Below are positions 9,109-18,525 of a stretch of 64,000 bases of DNA, in pieces. The stretch covers positions 62,001 through 126,000 of the forward strand of contig CAVSEV010000002.1 in the NCBI GenBank assembly GCA_963727015.1. Reading direction: 5' to 3'. The position numbers and the translations under genes were made by a program. The first letter of the stretch is position 1. Every line of letters begins with the position of its first letter. The notes below the pieces were generated by a model. That model was not told the origin of the DNA. It made no database searches and saw only the letters and a list, made by a program, of their open reading frames with translations. The stretch is from DATFVJ01 sp963727015 (GTDB lineage Bacteria > Actinomycetota > Actinomycetes > Streptosporangiales > Streptosporangiaceae).

Positions 9109-10404
9109 GTGCTGCACCTTCTGATCACCGCGGTCCCCCTCGCGGTGGCCGTCGCGGTCGCCCTGCTGGCGGTGTGGCGCCACTGGGCACCGCCGCTCGG
9201 GGTTGCGATCGCCGCAGGGGCCGGGCTCAGGCTCTGTATCGGCGTGATCGCGTGGCGGGATTCCTGGCAGCCGCCGGACTTCATGTATCAGTTCACCGAC
9301 GCGATCAACTCGGTGCTGCGCCATCAGGATCCGCTGCACCTGCCGAACAGCGAGTGGCACTTCCTGCCGGCGATGGCGTACATCAACGCGGGCGCGTACC
9401 GGCTGGGTGAGCTGACCGCGCTGCCGTGGCAGGTCATCGGGCGCGTCGTGCCGATCACCGCTGACATTGTGCTGATCTTGCTCGTTGGCGCGCTCGCAGG
9501 CACCGGGGAGCGGCGCCGTTTCGCGGCTTTCCAGTACGCGCTGAACCCCCTCGCCGTCATGATCTGCGCGATTCACGGCCAGGTGGAACCCGTGGCCGCC
9601 GCCTTCGGCGTAGGCGCGCTGCTTGCCGGCATGCGAACCAGGCCGCGGGCCCATGCCACCGGCGTGCTGCTGGGGCTCGCCATCGCCGTCAACAGCTGGC
9701 CGGCGCTGCTCATCCCGGGCGTAATGCGGCTGCTACCGGACTTGCGCATGCGGCTGAGTGCCCTCGCATGGGCCTGTGCCGTCCCGCTGGCGTTCCTGGT
9801 CACCGGCCCGGTCGTCATCGGTTATCCCGCCCGTTTGCTTCGCAGCGACGTGCGTGCGCTGCTGACTCCCCGCGGCGTCATCGGCGACTGGGGCTGGACC
9901 GCCCTGGTCACCGGGGGGCATCAGGAGATCAGCCCGATATTGGCCCGGGTGGGTATGGTCGTCCTCTTCGCCATCCTGGTCGGCACCTGGTACCTGTGGC
10001 GCCGGGCTCACCCGGTTGACCTGATCGCTGCGCTGAACCTCGCATTCCTCGTCAGCTCTGACCGGGTCAGCGCGCAGTACCTGGTCTGGCCGGTGCCGTA
10101 CCAGATCGCGCGGCCGAACCGGTGGACGCAGCCCGCGCTTGTGCTCTGCGCCGCCTGGGCCGGTGCCGGTTACCTGCTGCTCAGCCGCGCGCCAACCGCA
10201 GACGCGTGGGGCCTTATGCACGAGCCCTGGGCGCTCAGCTCGCTCGTGATCCTGCCGTTCCTCGTGCTCGCGATGCCGTGGAATCGCCGTACCAGGCAAG
10301 ATGTCGTGCCGTGCCCGCAGGCCACGGCCCACCCTGGCGGTGGTCGCGTACGAGCCCCGGCTGGCCTCCGTGGCCGATCGGCACCGCGTCGAGATGACCT
10401 TTAG
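9109..10404 (+). CDS. Polytopic membrane protein, GT-C glycosyltransferase-like
   Basis: About 431 aa with many membrane helices. GTG 9109 is preferred over GTG 9088 because GGAAGGAG (9095-9102) lies 6 nt upstream. The segment ALNPLAVMICAIHGQVEPVAAAF resembles the Asn/Pro...HGQ region of GT-C mannosyltransferase-like proteins (GT87/PIG-M-like), and an acidic DFMYQF motif lies in the first large loop, where GT-C enzymes keep catalytic Asp. A lipid-linked sugar transferase role is inferred; donor and acceptor are unknown. It overlaps the start of the next gene. Confidence 0.65.
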   Translation: MLHLLITAVPLAVAVAVALLAVWRHWAPPLGVAIAAGAGLRLCIGVIAWRDSWQPPDFMYQFTDAINSVLRHQDPLHLPNSEWHFLPAMAYINAGAYRLGELTALPWQVIGRVVPITADIVLILLVGALAGTGERRRFAAFQYALNPLAVMICAIHGQVEPVAAAFGVGALLAGMRTRPRAHATGVLLGLAIAVNSWPALLIPGVMRLLPDLRMRLSALAWACAVPLAFLVTGPVVIGYPARLLRSDVRALLTPRGVIGDWGWTALVTGGHQEISPILARVGMVVLFAILVGTWYLWRRAHPVDLIAALNLAFLVSSDRVSAQYLVWPVPYQIARPNRWTQPALVLCAAWAGAGYLLLSRAPTADAWGLMHEPWALSSLVILPFLVLAMPWNRRTRQDVVPCPQATAHPGGGRVRAPAGLRGRSAPRRDDL

Positions 10405-11899
10405 CATCCGCAATGCTGGCGACTACGACAGGCATGTGGATACTAGTCTTGTGTCACGTTTGGGGCGGCCGTTTCGCACCCTGCGATCGAAGGTTCAGCT
10501 GCTGGTCGGAGGCCTGCTTGTGCTGCTTCTCGTGAGCGCCGCAGGCACACTCCTGGTCCAGCGGCAGGTCACGGCCACACAAATGCATCTCAGGCACGTC
10601 CTGCGCCCGGCCCAGGTCGCGGTCGCCCAGCTGGGCGAGGCGTATGTCGACCAGGAAACGGGCGCGCGCGGATACCAGCTCACGGGGGACACCCGATTTC
10701 TGCAGCCATACAACGCCGGCCTGAAGATGGCCAGCGCGTTGCGGCGCAAGCTAGGCCGCGAGCTCTCGGCGGACCCGGCATCACGTAGGTATCTCGTTTT
10801 GGTCGGCCAGGATGCCGCTGCGTGGCGTACCAGGACGGCGGAGCCGGAGCTCGCTCAATCAAACCTGCCACTGTCGCGGCCAACCCTCTTGCAGCAAGAG
10901 CTGACCGGCACGCAGCTTTTCGACACGCTGCGGACGGACCTCGGCAAGCTGAGCGCCCGCATCAACGTGCTCACCGCGGCGGAGGTCGCGCTCGTCAACT
11001 CGGCTCAGGCGACGGCCAACCTGCTCACCATCGGGGCAGGCCTGCTCGGAGTGATCCTCGTGTTCGTGGCGGCGCTTGTGCTCCGGAATTCGCTGTCCGG
11101 GCCGCTCACCACCCTTGTGGCCCAGGTCCAGCGAGTGGCGGACGGTGAGCTTGACCATTCCGTCGACGTCGCGGGCCCGGCGGAGCTTTCCACGGTCGCA
11201 AGGGCGGTGGAGACGATGCGCGTGCGCATCCTCGCGCAGACCGCGCAGGCGATGGAGATGCAGCGCCAGCTTGACCTGACAGAAGAAAGCGAACGCATCG
11301 CCGGGGGCCTGCAGGACCTGGTGATCCGGCGGCTGTCGGGGACCAGCCTTGTCCTGCAGTCCGCGGCTAGCAGGTACCCACCGGCCGCCAGGGCCGTTTC
11401 TGGCGCGGTCGACGAGATCGACAAAGCGATCCGCGAACTGCGTGCGGTGGTTTTCGGGCTGACGGCGGGGCGGGCGACCGGCGGGCTGCGCAAGCGCGTG
11501 CTCAACCTCGTAAGCGAGAGCGAGCCCAGCCTCGGCTTCACCCCGCAGCTTCAGTTCGATGGGATCCTCAACACCGCAGTGACGGGGAAGGTCTCCGACG
11601 AGCTCATCTCCGCCCTCCGCGAGATCTTGTCCAACATCTCCCGCCACCCCCATGCCAGCGAGGCCGAGATCAGGCTGAACATGACGAACGGGGCTTTGCG
11701 GCTGCTCGTGACCGACAACCGGCAGCCTGGCGAGCGGACGCAAACCAAGATCACCGCGAACGGCCTGGCCGAGCGCGCTGAGCGCCTCGGCGGTAATTGC
11801 ACGGTTGCCAGCCGGCCGGGCGGGGGTACCACCATCGAGTGGGTGGTGCCCACACATCGCGGCGGCAACGATCAGAAGCCCGCCACCAAGAACGGCTGA
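10394..11899 (+). CDS. CHASE3/HAMP sensor with degenerate histidine kinase module
   Basis: Membrane sensor, about 501 aa from ATG 10394 (GTG 10451 is an alternative; neither has a good SD). Order: first helix (LLVGGLLVLLLVSAAGTLL), CHASE3-like extracytoplasmic domain with DQETGARGYQLTGD, second helix, HAMP, then a NarL-partner type kinase core. The dimerisation motif usually written LHDxVxQRL reads LQDLVIRRL, so the phosphoacceptor His is Gln. The N box is present (LREILSNISRH), but the D box reads VTDNRQPG instead of DDGxG. Autophosphorylation looks unlikely; a signalling scaffold or pseudokinase role is inferred. No response regulator is adjacent. Confidence 0.8.
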   Translation: MTFSIRNAGDYDRHVDTSLVSRLGRPFRTLRSKVQLLVGGLLVLLLVSAAGTLLVQRQVTATQMHLRHVLRPAQVAVAQLGEAYVDQETGARGYQLTGDTRFLQPYNAGLKMASALRRKLGRELSADPASRRYLVLVGQDAAAWRTRTAEPELAQSNLPLSRPTLLQQELTGTQLFDTLRTDLGKLSARINVLTAAEVALVNSAQATANLLTIGAGLLGVILVFVAALVLRNSLSGPLTTLVAQVQRVADGELDHSVDVAGPAELSTVARAVETMRVRILAQTAQAMEMQRQLDLTEESERIAGGLQDLVIRRLSGTSLVLQSAASRYPPAARAVSGAVDEIDKAIRELRAVVFGLTAGRATGGLRKRVLNLVSESEPSLGFTPQLQFDGILNTAVTGKVSDELISALREILSNISRHPHASEAEIRLNMTNGALRLLVTDNRQPGERTQTKITANGLAERAERLGGNCTVASRPGGGTTIEWVVPTHRGGNDQKPATKNG

Positions 11900-11995
11900 G
11901 CCTCGATTTCGCGACGCAAAGTCGCGTGCAGGCCGCCGAGCAAACCGCACCAGATCACTACCCTGCGAAGACTACGGCCGCGCAGACTACTTCCA

Positions 11996-12236
11996 CACGG
12001 GCCACTACCCGCACACGGGCCACTACCCGCACACGGGGCCACTAACTCGCACACGGGCCACTACCCGCACACGGGGCCACTAACTGCACGGGCCACCACC
12101 CGACACGTGCCACCACCCGCACACGGGCCACCACCCGCACGGGCCACCACCCGCACGGGCCACCACCCGCACGGGCCACCACCCGCAGGTGCCACCACCC
12201 GCACGGGCCACCACCCGCACGGGCCACACCGCCGGG
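11996..12236. repeat. 16-18 bp intergenic minisatellite
   Basis: Units of 16 bp (ACGGGCCACCACCCGC), with 18-bp variants in the first part, repeat head to tail between the convergent sensor and radical SAM genes. No spacers are interleaved, so it is not a CRISPR. The rest of the 11900-12239 gap holds nothing recognisable. Confidence 0.9.
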
Positions 12237-12239
12237 GCA

Positions 12240-13701
12240 CTAGAGAAGGCTCAGCTGGGCCGGCCCGGGCGATGAATCCGTCCGATCGGCCGTGCGCGTG
12301 CCATCCCGCGGTCCCGCCGCGCCTCGCGACGCCGGACGGGCTACCGCAGGACCGGGTGACGCCGCGCGCAGCCGCACGGCCCCAGCCGCCGGTCGGCCGA
12401 TACCGTACCGCCGCGCTAGATCACGCACTTGTTCACTGATCCGCTGCTGATACGACTTAGGTGCGTAGCTGCCGTTCCGGTACAGGCGACGATACGCGGG
12501 GACAAGGTCGGGGTGATGCTCACGCAGCCAGGCGCCAAACCATTCCCGCGCGCCGGGGCGGAGGTGCAGCACGATCGGTGCCACTCGGGAAGCGCCTGCC
12601 GCGGCGATCTGCCGCACCGCCGCGTCGAGCTGAGCAGGAGTGTCAGAGAGGAACGGTATTACCGGCCCCATCAGGACTCCGCAACTCAGGCCGTTTTCGC
12701 TGAGCGTGGCGCACACATCTAGCCGCCGCCGCGGGCTCGGCGTGCCCGGCTCGGCGAGGCGCCACAGGTCGTTGTCGATGCAGCCTACGGAGACGTTGAG
12801 CCCGACGTCGGTGACCTGGGCTGCCTCGCGGAGCAGATCCAGATCACGCAAGATAAGGGTGCCTTTGGTGAGTATCGAGAACGGGTTGGCCGCGCCCACA
12901 AGCGCAGAGATGATTCCCGGCATGAGCCGGTACTTGCCCTCCGCTCGCTGATAAGGGTCCACGTTGGTGCCCATGGCGACGTGCTCGCCGGCCCACCGCG
13001 GCGCCGCGAGCGCCTTACGGGTCAGTTCCGCCGCGTTGACCTTGACGATGATCTTTGAATCGAAGTCGAGTCCCGCGTCGAGATCGAGGTAGGTGTGTGT
13101 ATTCCTGGCGAAGCAGTACACGCACGCATGGCTGCAGCCACGGTACGGGTTGATGGTCCAGTTGAAGGACATACGCGATGACACGGGGACCTTGTTGATG
13201 ATGGAGCGCGCCTGGATCTCGTAGAACGTGATGCCGCGAAATCCCGGCGTGTCGAAGGTCCTGCTGACCGCGGCGCGTTCGAACAACGGCAGGGTGGCTG
13301 TCTGAGGGTGCCGCCCAGGCCGAGCGGTGGCAGGCTCGCGCGTCCACTGCCCGGTGCCATCGACCCCTGTGTTCTCGGCCTGGGCGTTCCCGGCCCGGGC
13401 TTGCCCGCCCCGGGCCTTGTCGCCCCGGGCGATCTCGCCCCGGGCGTTCTCGCCCCGGGACTTGTCGCCCCGGGCGTGCTCGGCCCGGGCGGGCTCGGCC
13501 CGGGCGCTCCCGACCTGGGCGTTCTCGGCCCGGGCCTTCTCGTCTCGGGCGGGCTCGGCCCCGGCGCTCCCTACCGGGGCGTTCTCGGCCCGGTCGCTCG
13601 ACCGGGGCGTCTCGACCCGGGCGCTTCGGCTCGGCCCGGGCGTCAGAAGGCTTAGCGCCGTCCGCTTCCGTGCAGTCAAGTTTCAGGTTGTCCCAGCGCA
13701 A
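12240..13701 (-). pseudogene. Rv2578c-family radical SAM protein, frame-disrupted within an N-terminal repeat
   Basis: Radical SAM protein of the Rv2578c / spore-photolyase-like family. The body carries the cluster motif CSHACVYCFAR plus the family blocks MGTNVDPYQRAEG, ILTKGTLILRD and HLRPGAREWF, and ends in QLSLL. The true N-terminus is MRWDNLKLD from TTG 13701, with a perfect AAGGAGG SD, but this is in a different frame from the body. Between them lies a 300-bp block of 15-bp repeats, translated as PGRER-type units in one frame and ARAEN-type units in the other. A net +1 shift in this block is required. It may be true inactivation, slippage at the repeat, or an assembly error. Confidence 0.82.
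13350..13655 (-). repeat. 15-bp tandem repeat array inside the radical SAM gene
   Basis: Degenerate 15-bp units, plus-strand core CTCGGCCCGGGCGTT with variants, about 20 copies. The unit length keeps the frame, so copy-number change alone cannot explain the frame switch; an additional small indel is needed. Confidence 0.85.
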
Positions 13702-14199
13702 GGGGCCTCCTTAGCTGAGTCGTAGACGTAGTAGACCCGCGCTGCCGTATTTCCGCTGCCGTATTTCCGCCGCCTTATTTCACGCCAGGCGGCGTTGGCC
13801 CCATCCGCACGGCTCCGGTCATCGGCGCTCCGCTCCACAGTTCAGTTCTGCTGCCCCAGTTCTGCTGCCCCAGTTCTGGTGCCTGAGTTCGGGCGCCTCA
13901 GTTGCTGCCTCAGTTCGGGTGCTCCGTTCGTCAGCGCGCATGCGTCAGTTCACATGCTCAGTCCCGCTGTCCGGAGACCTGCCGTGCCGCCGGGCTGCGG
14001 AAGCTCCGGACACGCTCCGCACACTCGGAACAAGACACCAGAATAGAATATGTATTCGATAAAGCCAAGGGCCACGCTCGCGCGCGTGTGGCGGGTGCCC
14101 TGTCGATCCCTGGCTGAGCGCGCACCGTGGCACGAACTCATCCCGGCGATGGCGCATGGGGCCGGCTGAACCGCCGCCCGCGTGAGCGCGCCTTGATCA

Positions 14200-14239
14200 T
14201 TGGCCCGTAGGGGCCGCTAGAGTGCCACCTACGGGCCAA
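14200..14239. terminator. Perfect 12-bp stem hairpin
   Basis: TTGGCCCGTAGG (14200-14211) pairs with CCTACGGGCCAA (14228-14239) around a 16-nt loop. It is isolated in the gene-poor region and could be a terminator or palindromic repeat unit. Confidence 0.5.
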
Positions 14240-14391
14240 CCAGAACCGTGTCCAGCCGCTGGGTGGCCCGCCCGCGGCTCCAGCGCAGATGAAATGATCT
14301 TGAAAAGGGCCTGGCGGGCCCGCGCCCGCCGATCGTCACCGGATTCCGGACGCCACCCGCTCCTGTCTGCTTATCGGCGGCGAGTAGTCGA

Positions 14392-14703
14392 CGGCGAGTA
14401 GCTGGTCGGCCGGGAACGAACGGCACCAGCTTCGCCCGGTACAGCGCAGAGCCGATCACGGCGACGCGGGGCGGGCAGCCGCTGCCGGCGTGCGAGCGCA
14501 CGGCCGGGCTGGAGCTGTCCGCCAAGCCGGACAATTCCGCTACTCGGCGGCGAGTAGCTGGTCGGCCGGGAACGAACGGCACCAGCTTCGCCCGGTACAG
14601 CGCAGAGCCGGTCACGGCGACGCGGGGCGGGCAGCCGCTGCCGGCGTGCGAGCGCACGGCCGGGCTGGAGCTGTCCGCCAGGCTGGGCAATTCCGCGCAC
14701 CGG
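14392..14703. repeat. 156-bp tandem duplication
   Basis: Two nearly identical 156-bp copies (14392-14547, 14548-14703), both starting CGGCGAGTAGCTGGTCGGCC. A truncated seed of the same start lies just upstream (about 14376-14391). The coding content is unclear. Confidence 0.85.
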
Positions 14704-14957
14704 CGCCGATCCCCGGGTGCGGGTTTGCTGCAAGGCCGTTCATGGCAGCGGTCCTTGTACAACGCCGGCGATAACCGTGGTCACGACCTTGCCGACGGGG
14801 CCGCTATTGACGCGGTGGGGGGCAGCTTCACGATGGGTTACGCCGCGGTGGTGGTCACAGCGGCGCGAACCGGCACCGCCTGACCCGGCTTGACTGTCTA
14901 ACCGCCGCAGCCCTCGGCGGCCGTCCACCGTGTGAAGGTGCGCCTGAAGTCTTCGGA

Positions 14958-15021
14958 GTACCGGCCGAGCGCTGCCGGGATACCCAGGTGCGGGGTGACA
15001 CCGAAGCCGGACTTCCCAGCC
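14958..15021 (-). pseudogene. Fragment of a penicillin-binding protein gene
   Basis: About 64 nt match, with roughly nine differences, the 16374-16437 part of the intact PBP gene 1.4 kb away; on the minus strand both read FGVTPHLGIPAALG. Sequence on either side has no PBP similarity that I can see. It looks like a remnant or a small ectopic copy. Confidence 0.65.
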
Positions 15022-15532
15022 GAGCACCAAGGGTGCGGGGCTAGGCGCGTTACCCAACCGTGGCAGTGATTCATCTGTGCCAGGCAAGACGACCAAGAAC
15101 GGCGCTCGCCGTGAGGCAGGTGGTCACGGGCTGGCACGGGCACGTCCGCACAGCTGTATGTGGGCCGGATCGCCTCCCGGGCACCAACATGGCGCAAACA
15201 CGGATGAAGTGCGAGCTCAGCTAACGTTCGACGACGCCTGGCCGCGTTCAAGGGAGGGTTGTTCTGCCACCCAGGTTCGCTGACCTCCCGCCGTCCGGCT
15301 GCATCTCTGGCCAGCGGCGACTTTGAATCCGCCGCATACCCCCTCATTCCGTAATGCGGGAGACGGTGGCTCTTGGCGCGTTGAGCCACTGCCGCAGGTG
15401 CGCTGGGCTCCCAGGGAGAAGGTCACTTGCTCGTGATTTGTCATACTCACCGGTAGGGGTATGGATAACGATCACCCAGCGGGGGGATAGTAGATGCATC
15501 TCCACACCCACCCGCCAAGCGGAGGTCGCGGA

Positions 15533-15925
15533 ATGGCGCTGTCGATGGACGAGCAGCGCATGCTCGAGGAAATCGAGCGCCGCCTCGCAGATGAAGACCC
15601 CGTGCTTGCCGCACGGCTGACTGCATTCGGGCCACCAGGCCTTGGTACCGCGCTGCGCTCGCGACGCGGCCGGATGCTCGCGTCGCTGGTCGCTCTCGTC
15701 ACTTTGGCGGTCATCTCGGTGACCGCGTACGCCATTGTGCCGCTCGGCCTGCGTCACAGCGGCCGGCCGAGACCCGCGGCGACTTCAAGCCGGTCGGCGG
15801 TAACGAAGCAAACGCGGGAGAGCGTGCAGGCCAGCGCCTCCGCGTTCCCACCGAGCGCGGCGCAGCAGAAGGCAGCGAATCCCAGCGTCAGCCGTTCAGC
15901 TGGGCCTGCTTCGCAACGGCCCTAG
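15533..15925 (+). CDS. DUF3040 family membrane protein
   Basis: About 130 aa. ATG 15533 is chosen over ATG 15494 because GGAGG lies 7 nt upstream and the product then begins MALSMDEQRMLEEIERRL, the usual DUF3040 opening (L-x-E-x-E-Q/R-R-x-L-E-x-I/M-E). The acidic helical segment is followed by RGRML, one membrane region (LASLVALVTLAVISVTAYAIVPLG) and a Ser/Ala/Gln-rich tail. It is a small membrane protein of unknown function, convergent with the PBP gene. Confidence 0.8.
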   Translation: MALSMDEQRMLEEIERRLADEDPVLAARLTAFGPPGLGTALRSRRGRMLASLVALVTLAVISVTAYAIVPLGLRHSGRPRPAATSSRSAVTKQTRESVQASASAFPPSAAQQKAANPSVSRSAGPASQRP

Positions 15926-15934
15926 CTGCGCCGG

Positions 15935-17857
15935 TCACAACCCGCGCAGGAATGCGTTCGCCACCGGGCCTGCCTTGTCGGCACCTGTCCCGCCGCCCTC
16001 GACGATGACGGCGAACGCCAGGTCGCCGCGGTAGCCGGCGAACCAGGCGTGAGATGGCGGGTTAGGCCCGCTGCCGTATTCCGCGGTTCCCGTCTTACCG
16101 TGCACGCCAGGCGGGAAGCCGACCTGAGCGGCGGTTCCCACGCTTACCACGGCGGCCATCATCGGCCGCAAGGCCGAGGTCACGAGCGGGCTAAGCGGGC
16201 GGGCCGCCTGCCGCGGCGGCGCCGGGTTGGTGACCAGCCGCGGTGCACGCCATGCGCCGTTCTCGATCGCGGCTGCCACCGTGGCCATCTCGAGCGGATT
16301 GACGATGTCTGTGCCCTGGCCGAAACCGTCAGCGGCGAGTTCCGTGCTATCGGTGGGCGCGGTGTACTGGCCTAGCGCGGCCGGGATACCCAGGTGCGGG
16401 GTGACGCCGAAGCCGAAGTTCCCTGCCATGGCGCCGAGTTGCCCGCCGCCGAGACGCTGGGCGGCCAGGCCCGCGAAGGTGGTGTTGCAGGACAAAGCGA
16501 AAGCCGTGAGCAGGTTGATGGTGCCGAACTTCTCGAAGTCGAAGTTGTGGAACGTCCGGCCGCCGATGTCGATGGTCGCCGGGCACTGAACCTTGCCGGA
16601 TGGCGTCATCCCGGTTACCGCCAGTGCGGCTGCCGTGATCATCTTGAAGGTGGAGCCCGGCGGGTACGTGCCGAGCAGCGCGCGGTTGAAGCCACCGGGC
16701 TTGTTGACCACCGCGAGAACTTCGCCCGTCGATGGGCGGGTGACCACCATCGCCACGTTGTACCCGCGCACCGCGCCCACTGCGCGCGAGGCGGCCTGCT
16801 GTACCCGCATGTCGATGCTTGTCTGCACCGCTGCGCCCTGACGCCCGGCGAAGGTCGCAACCGTCGCGGCAACGTGATTCCCGTTCACTAGTTCGATGGA
16901 CGTCTGGGGCGTCCCGGCCAGCCTGCGCTCGTACGCCTGCCCGATGCCGCCCTGACCCGCCATGTCACCCAGCTGATACGGCGGCCCCAGCTGCTTGAGC
17001 TGCGCTGGCGTCACCGGACCTGTGGTCCCCGTCAGCATCGCGACCGAGCCGGATTCCGCGACCGCCTGCGCTGCGTCCAGGCGGCTGCCGTCTGCCGCGA
17101 GCACCGGCGCCCGGGCAGGCCATACCGCGGCGACGTGGAAACGTTCGCCCTCCGTCAGCTGCGGGTAGATGGCCGCGGGGCTCCAACTCACCCGCCAGTG
17201 ACGGCTGCGATGGAGCAGCCGCAGCCTTCCCTGATATGTCCACCGCACGCCATCCGCCAGCGTCACGGTGGCGGTGAAAGCGGCGCGCGCTGTCCCCGGC
17301 GGGCCGCTGCTGACCGCGCCGAGCCGCAGTTGCCTGCTGCGGACGCCGAGATCATGGTCGGCCTGAGCGAGCGGGGCGGCGAGGCCGCCAGCAGGTGCGC
17401 CGACGGACAGTTCGCGCATGGTGGCGACGTTGCCGCGCTGCCATGCCGACAGGAAACGTGCAGCGGTCGCGCCCGGGCTGCCCCTGGTTCGGAGCACGAC
17501 ATAGCTGCCCGCGGCGACAACAGCGACGGCCAGTAAGGCGATCACCGTCACGAAGACGAGCACGCCGCGAGGCCGCTTTGCCCGCGGCATCGCGGGAGCG
17601 TTATTACTACCCTGCGCGCTGCCGGCGACCCAGGGGCCATCCAGGGCCCAAGGCTCGCCTGCCTGGGGCGGATGGCCCGCGTTGCTGCCGGTTCCCGCGT
17701 TGCTGCCGGTTCCCGCGTTGCTGCCGGTTCCCGCGTTGCTGGGTGCGCCGTTATCGGTTCCTGCGCCGCCTTCGGTTCCTGCGCTGCCTTCGGTTCCTGC
17801 GCCTCCCGGGGTATTCCCGGTCATGCCGTCATTCCGCCCCATGCCGTCATAAGTCAC
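15935..17857 (-). CDS. Class B penicillin-binding protein (transpeptidase)
   Basis: Peptidoglycan transpeptidase, 640 aa. The first 60 residues are low-complexity Gly/Asn/Thr repeats (NAGTGS, 18-bp DNA unit), then a membrane anchor at about 98-122, an NTF2-like (MecA_N type) domain at about 128-235, a dimerisation region, and the transpeptidase domain. Catalytic motifs are all present: STFK (Ser402), SCN (456-458) and KTGTAEY near 590. The GTG start overlaps the end of the upstream gene, so the two are translationally coupled. MecA_N-type architecture is common in actinobacterial PbpA-like proteins; a specific role (elongation, division, beta-lactam tolerance) cannot be assigned. Confidence 0.88.
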   Translation of the reverse strand: MTYDGMGRNDGMTGNTPGGAGTEGSAGTEGGAGTDNGAPSNAGTGSNAGTGSNAGTGSNAGHPPQAGEPWALDGPWVAGSAQGSNNAPAMPRAKRPRGVLVFVTVIALLAVAVVAAGSYVVLRTRGSPGATAARFLSAWQRGNVATMRELSVGAPAGGLAAPLAQADHDLGVRSRQLRLGAVSSGPPGTARAAFTATVTLADGVRWTYQGRLRLLHRSRHWRVSWSPAAIYPQLTEGERFHVAAVWPARAPVLAADGSRLDAAQAVAESGSVAMLTGTTGPVTPAQLKQLGPPYQLGDMAGQGGIGQAYERRLAGTPQTSIELVNGNHVAATVATFAGRQGAAVQTSIDMRVQQAASRAVGAVRGYNVAMVVTRPSTGEVLAVVNKPGGFNRALLGTYPPGSTFKMITAAALAVTGMTPSGKVQCPATIDIGGRTFHNFDFEKFGTINLLTAFALSCNTTFAGLAAQRLGGGQLGAMAGNFGFGVTPHLGIPAALGQYTAPTDSTELAADGFGQGTDIVNPLEMATVAAAIENGAWRAPRLVTNPAPPRQAARPLSPLVTSALRPMMAAVVSVGTAAQVGFPPGVHGKTGTAEYGSGPNPPSHAWFAGYRGDLAFAVIVEGGGTGADKAGPVANAFLRGL

Positions 17858-18347
17858 GCCATAGCTGCACGAGGTATTGCTCTATCCCTTCGAGTTCGCG
17901 CTTCGCGTGCGCGAATTCGTCGCCCAGTGGATCGCTGTACCGGTCGAACAGTTGGTGGTAGAGGTGTGCAACCTGTTTGCGATTTCGCGCGTACACACGT
18001 GCAGCGTACCTGCCGACGCCGCTTACCAGCCGCAGTCCGTGGACGGCGCGGCCGGCCGAGCCCATGTCGATGGTCACTTGGCCGCGTAGGTAGAGTTCCG
18101 CCTTGGCTTCCTCGTCCCAGCCGTCGCTGCCGTTCGGGGGCGCTGCGTCCCACTCCTCCAGCGTGAGCCGGGCTTCCACGGTGTCCTGCAGACTGCCGAT
18201 CCAGAGTTGCTCACGATTGACGCTGATCAGCGCACCGACCACCGGAAGCGGAGAACCGGCCTCCGGCTCGATCACCGAGTCCGTGATCTTGATCGTTCTC
18301 CGGTCGGGGAAGACGGGAACCTCCAGCCCGATCAGTCTGCGACTCAC
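17847..18347 (-). CDS. Conserved hypothetical protein, 166 aa, coupled to the PBP gene
   Basis: Soluble, acidic, with no signal peptide or membrane helix. GTG 18347 is preceded by a G-rich SD-like run. It begins MSRRLIGLEVPVFPDRRTIK and has alternating hydrophobic strands followed by an Arg/Tyr-rich helical C-terminus (YLVQLWRDL). I do not recognise the family. Its end overlaps the PBP start by about 11 nt, which suggests joint expression and possibly a cell-wall role (inference). Confidence 0.65.
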   Translation of the reverse strand: MSRRLIGLEVPVFPDRRTIKITDSVIEPEAGSPLPVVGALISVNREQLWIGSLQDTVEARLTLEEWDAAPPNGSDGWDEEAKAELYLRGQVTIDMGSAGRAVHGLRLVSGVGRYAARVYARNRKQVAHLYHQLFDRYSDPLGDEFAHAKRELEGIEQYLVQLWRDL

Positions 18348-18525
18348 GTGGCCCCCCTTGGCAGGAATCCCGATATCGCAGCAGCTAGCGCGCGCCTGAC
18401 GTCAGACAGCGCCGGGGACGCTACTGGCTCATAAATGTACGGTGAGGCCGCGAGTTGCCGCACAATATTGCCGAACTTGGTTATTAGTGCGTGCCTACTG
18501 ATCCGCACGGGTGGGGTCCACTAAG

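Larger units (their letters stand above)
13702..15532. other. Gene-poor region with duplications and remnants
   Basis: About 1.8 kb without a convincing gene. It holds short AG/TTC-rich repeats near 13840-13940, a hairpin (14200-14239), a 156-bp tandem duplication (14392-14703), a fragment of the neighbouring penicillin-binding protein gene (14958-15021), and the leader of the DUF3040 gene. Open frames here are short, GC-driven and have no recognisable protein family. Confidence 0.6.

Noticed and set aside
11996..12236. Possible CRISPR array
   Set aside because: Units are 16-18 bp and contiguous, with no unique spacers and no cas genes.
13795..14117. Short plus-strand ORFs
   Set aside because: No SD, low complexity, no homology pattern; embedded in decayed sequence.
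14229..14762. 177-codon frame with internal repeat
   Set aside because: It follows from the 156-bp tandem duplication (156 is 3n) and has no recognisable domain or SD.
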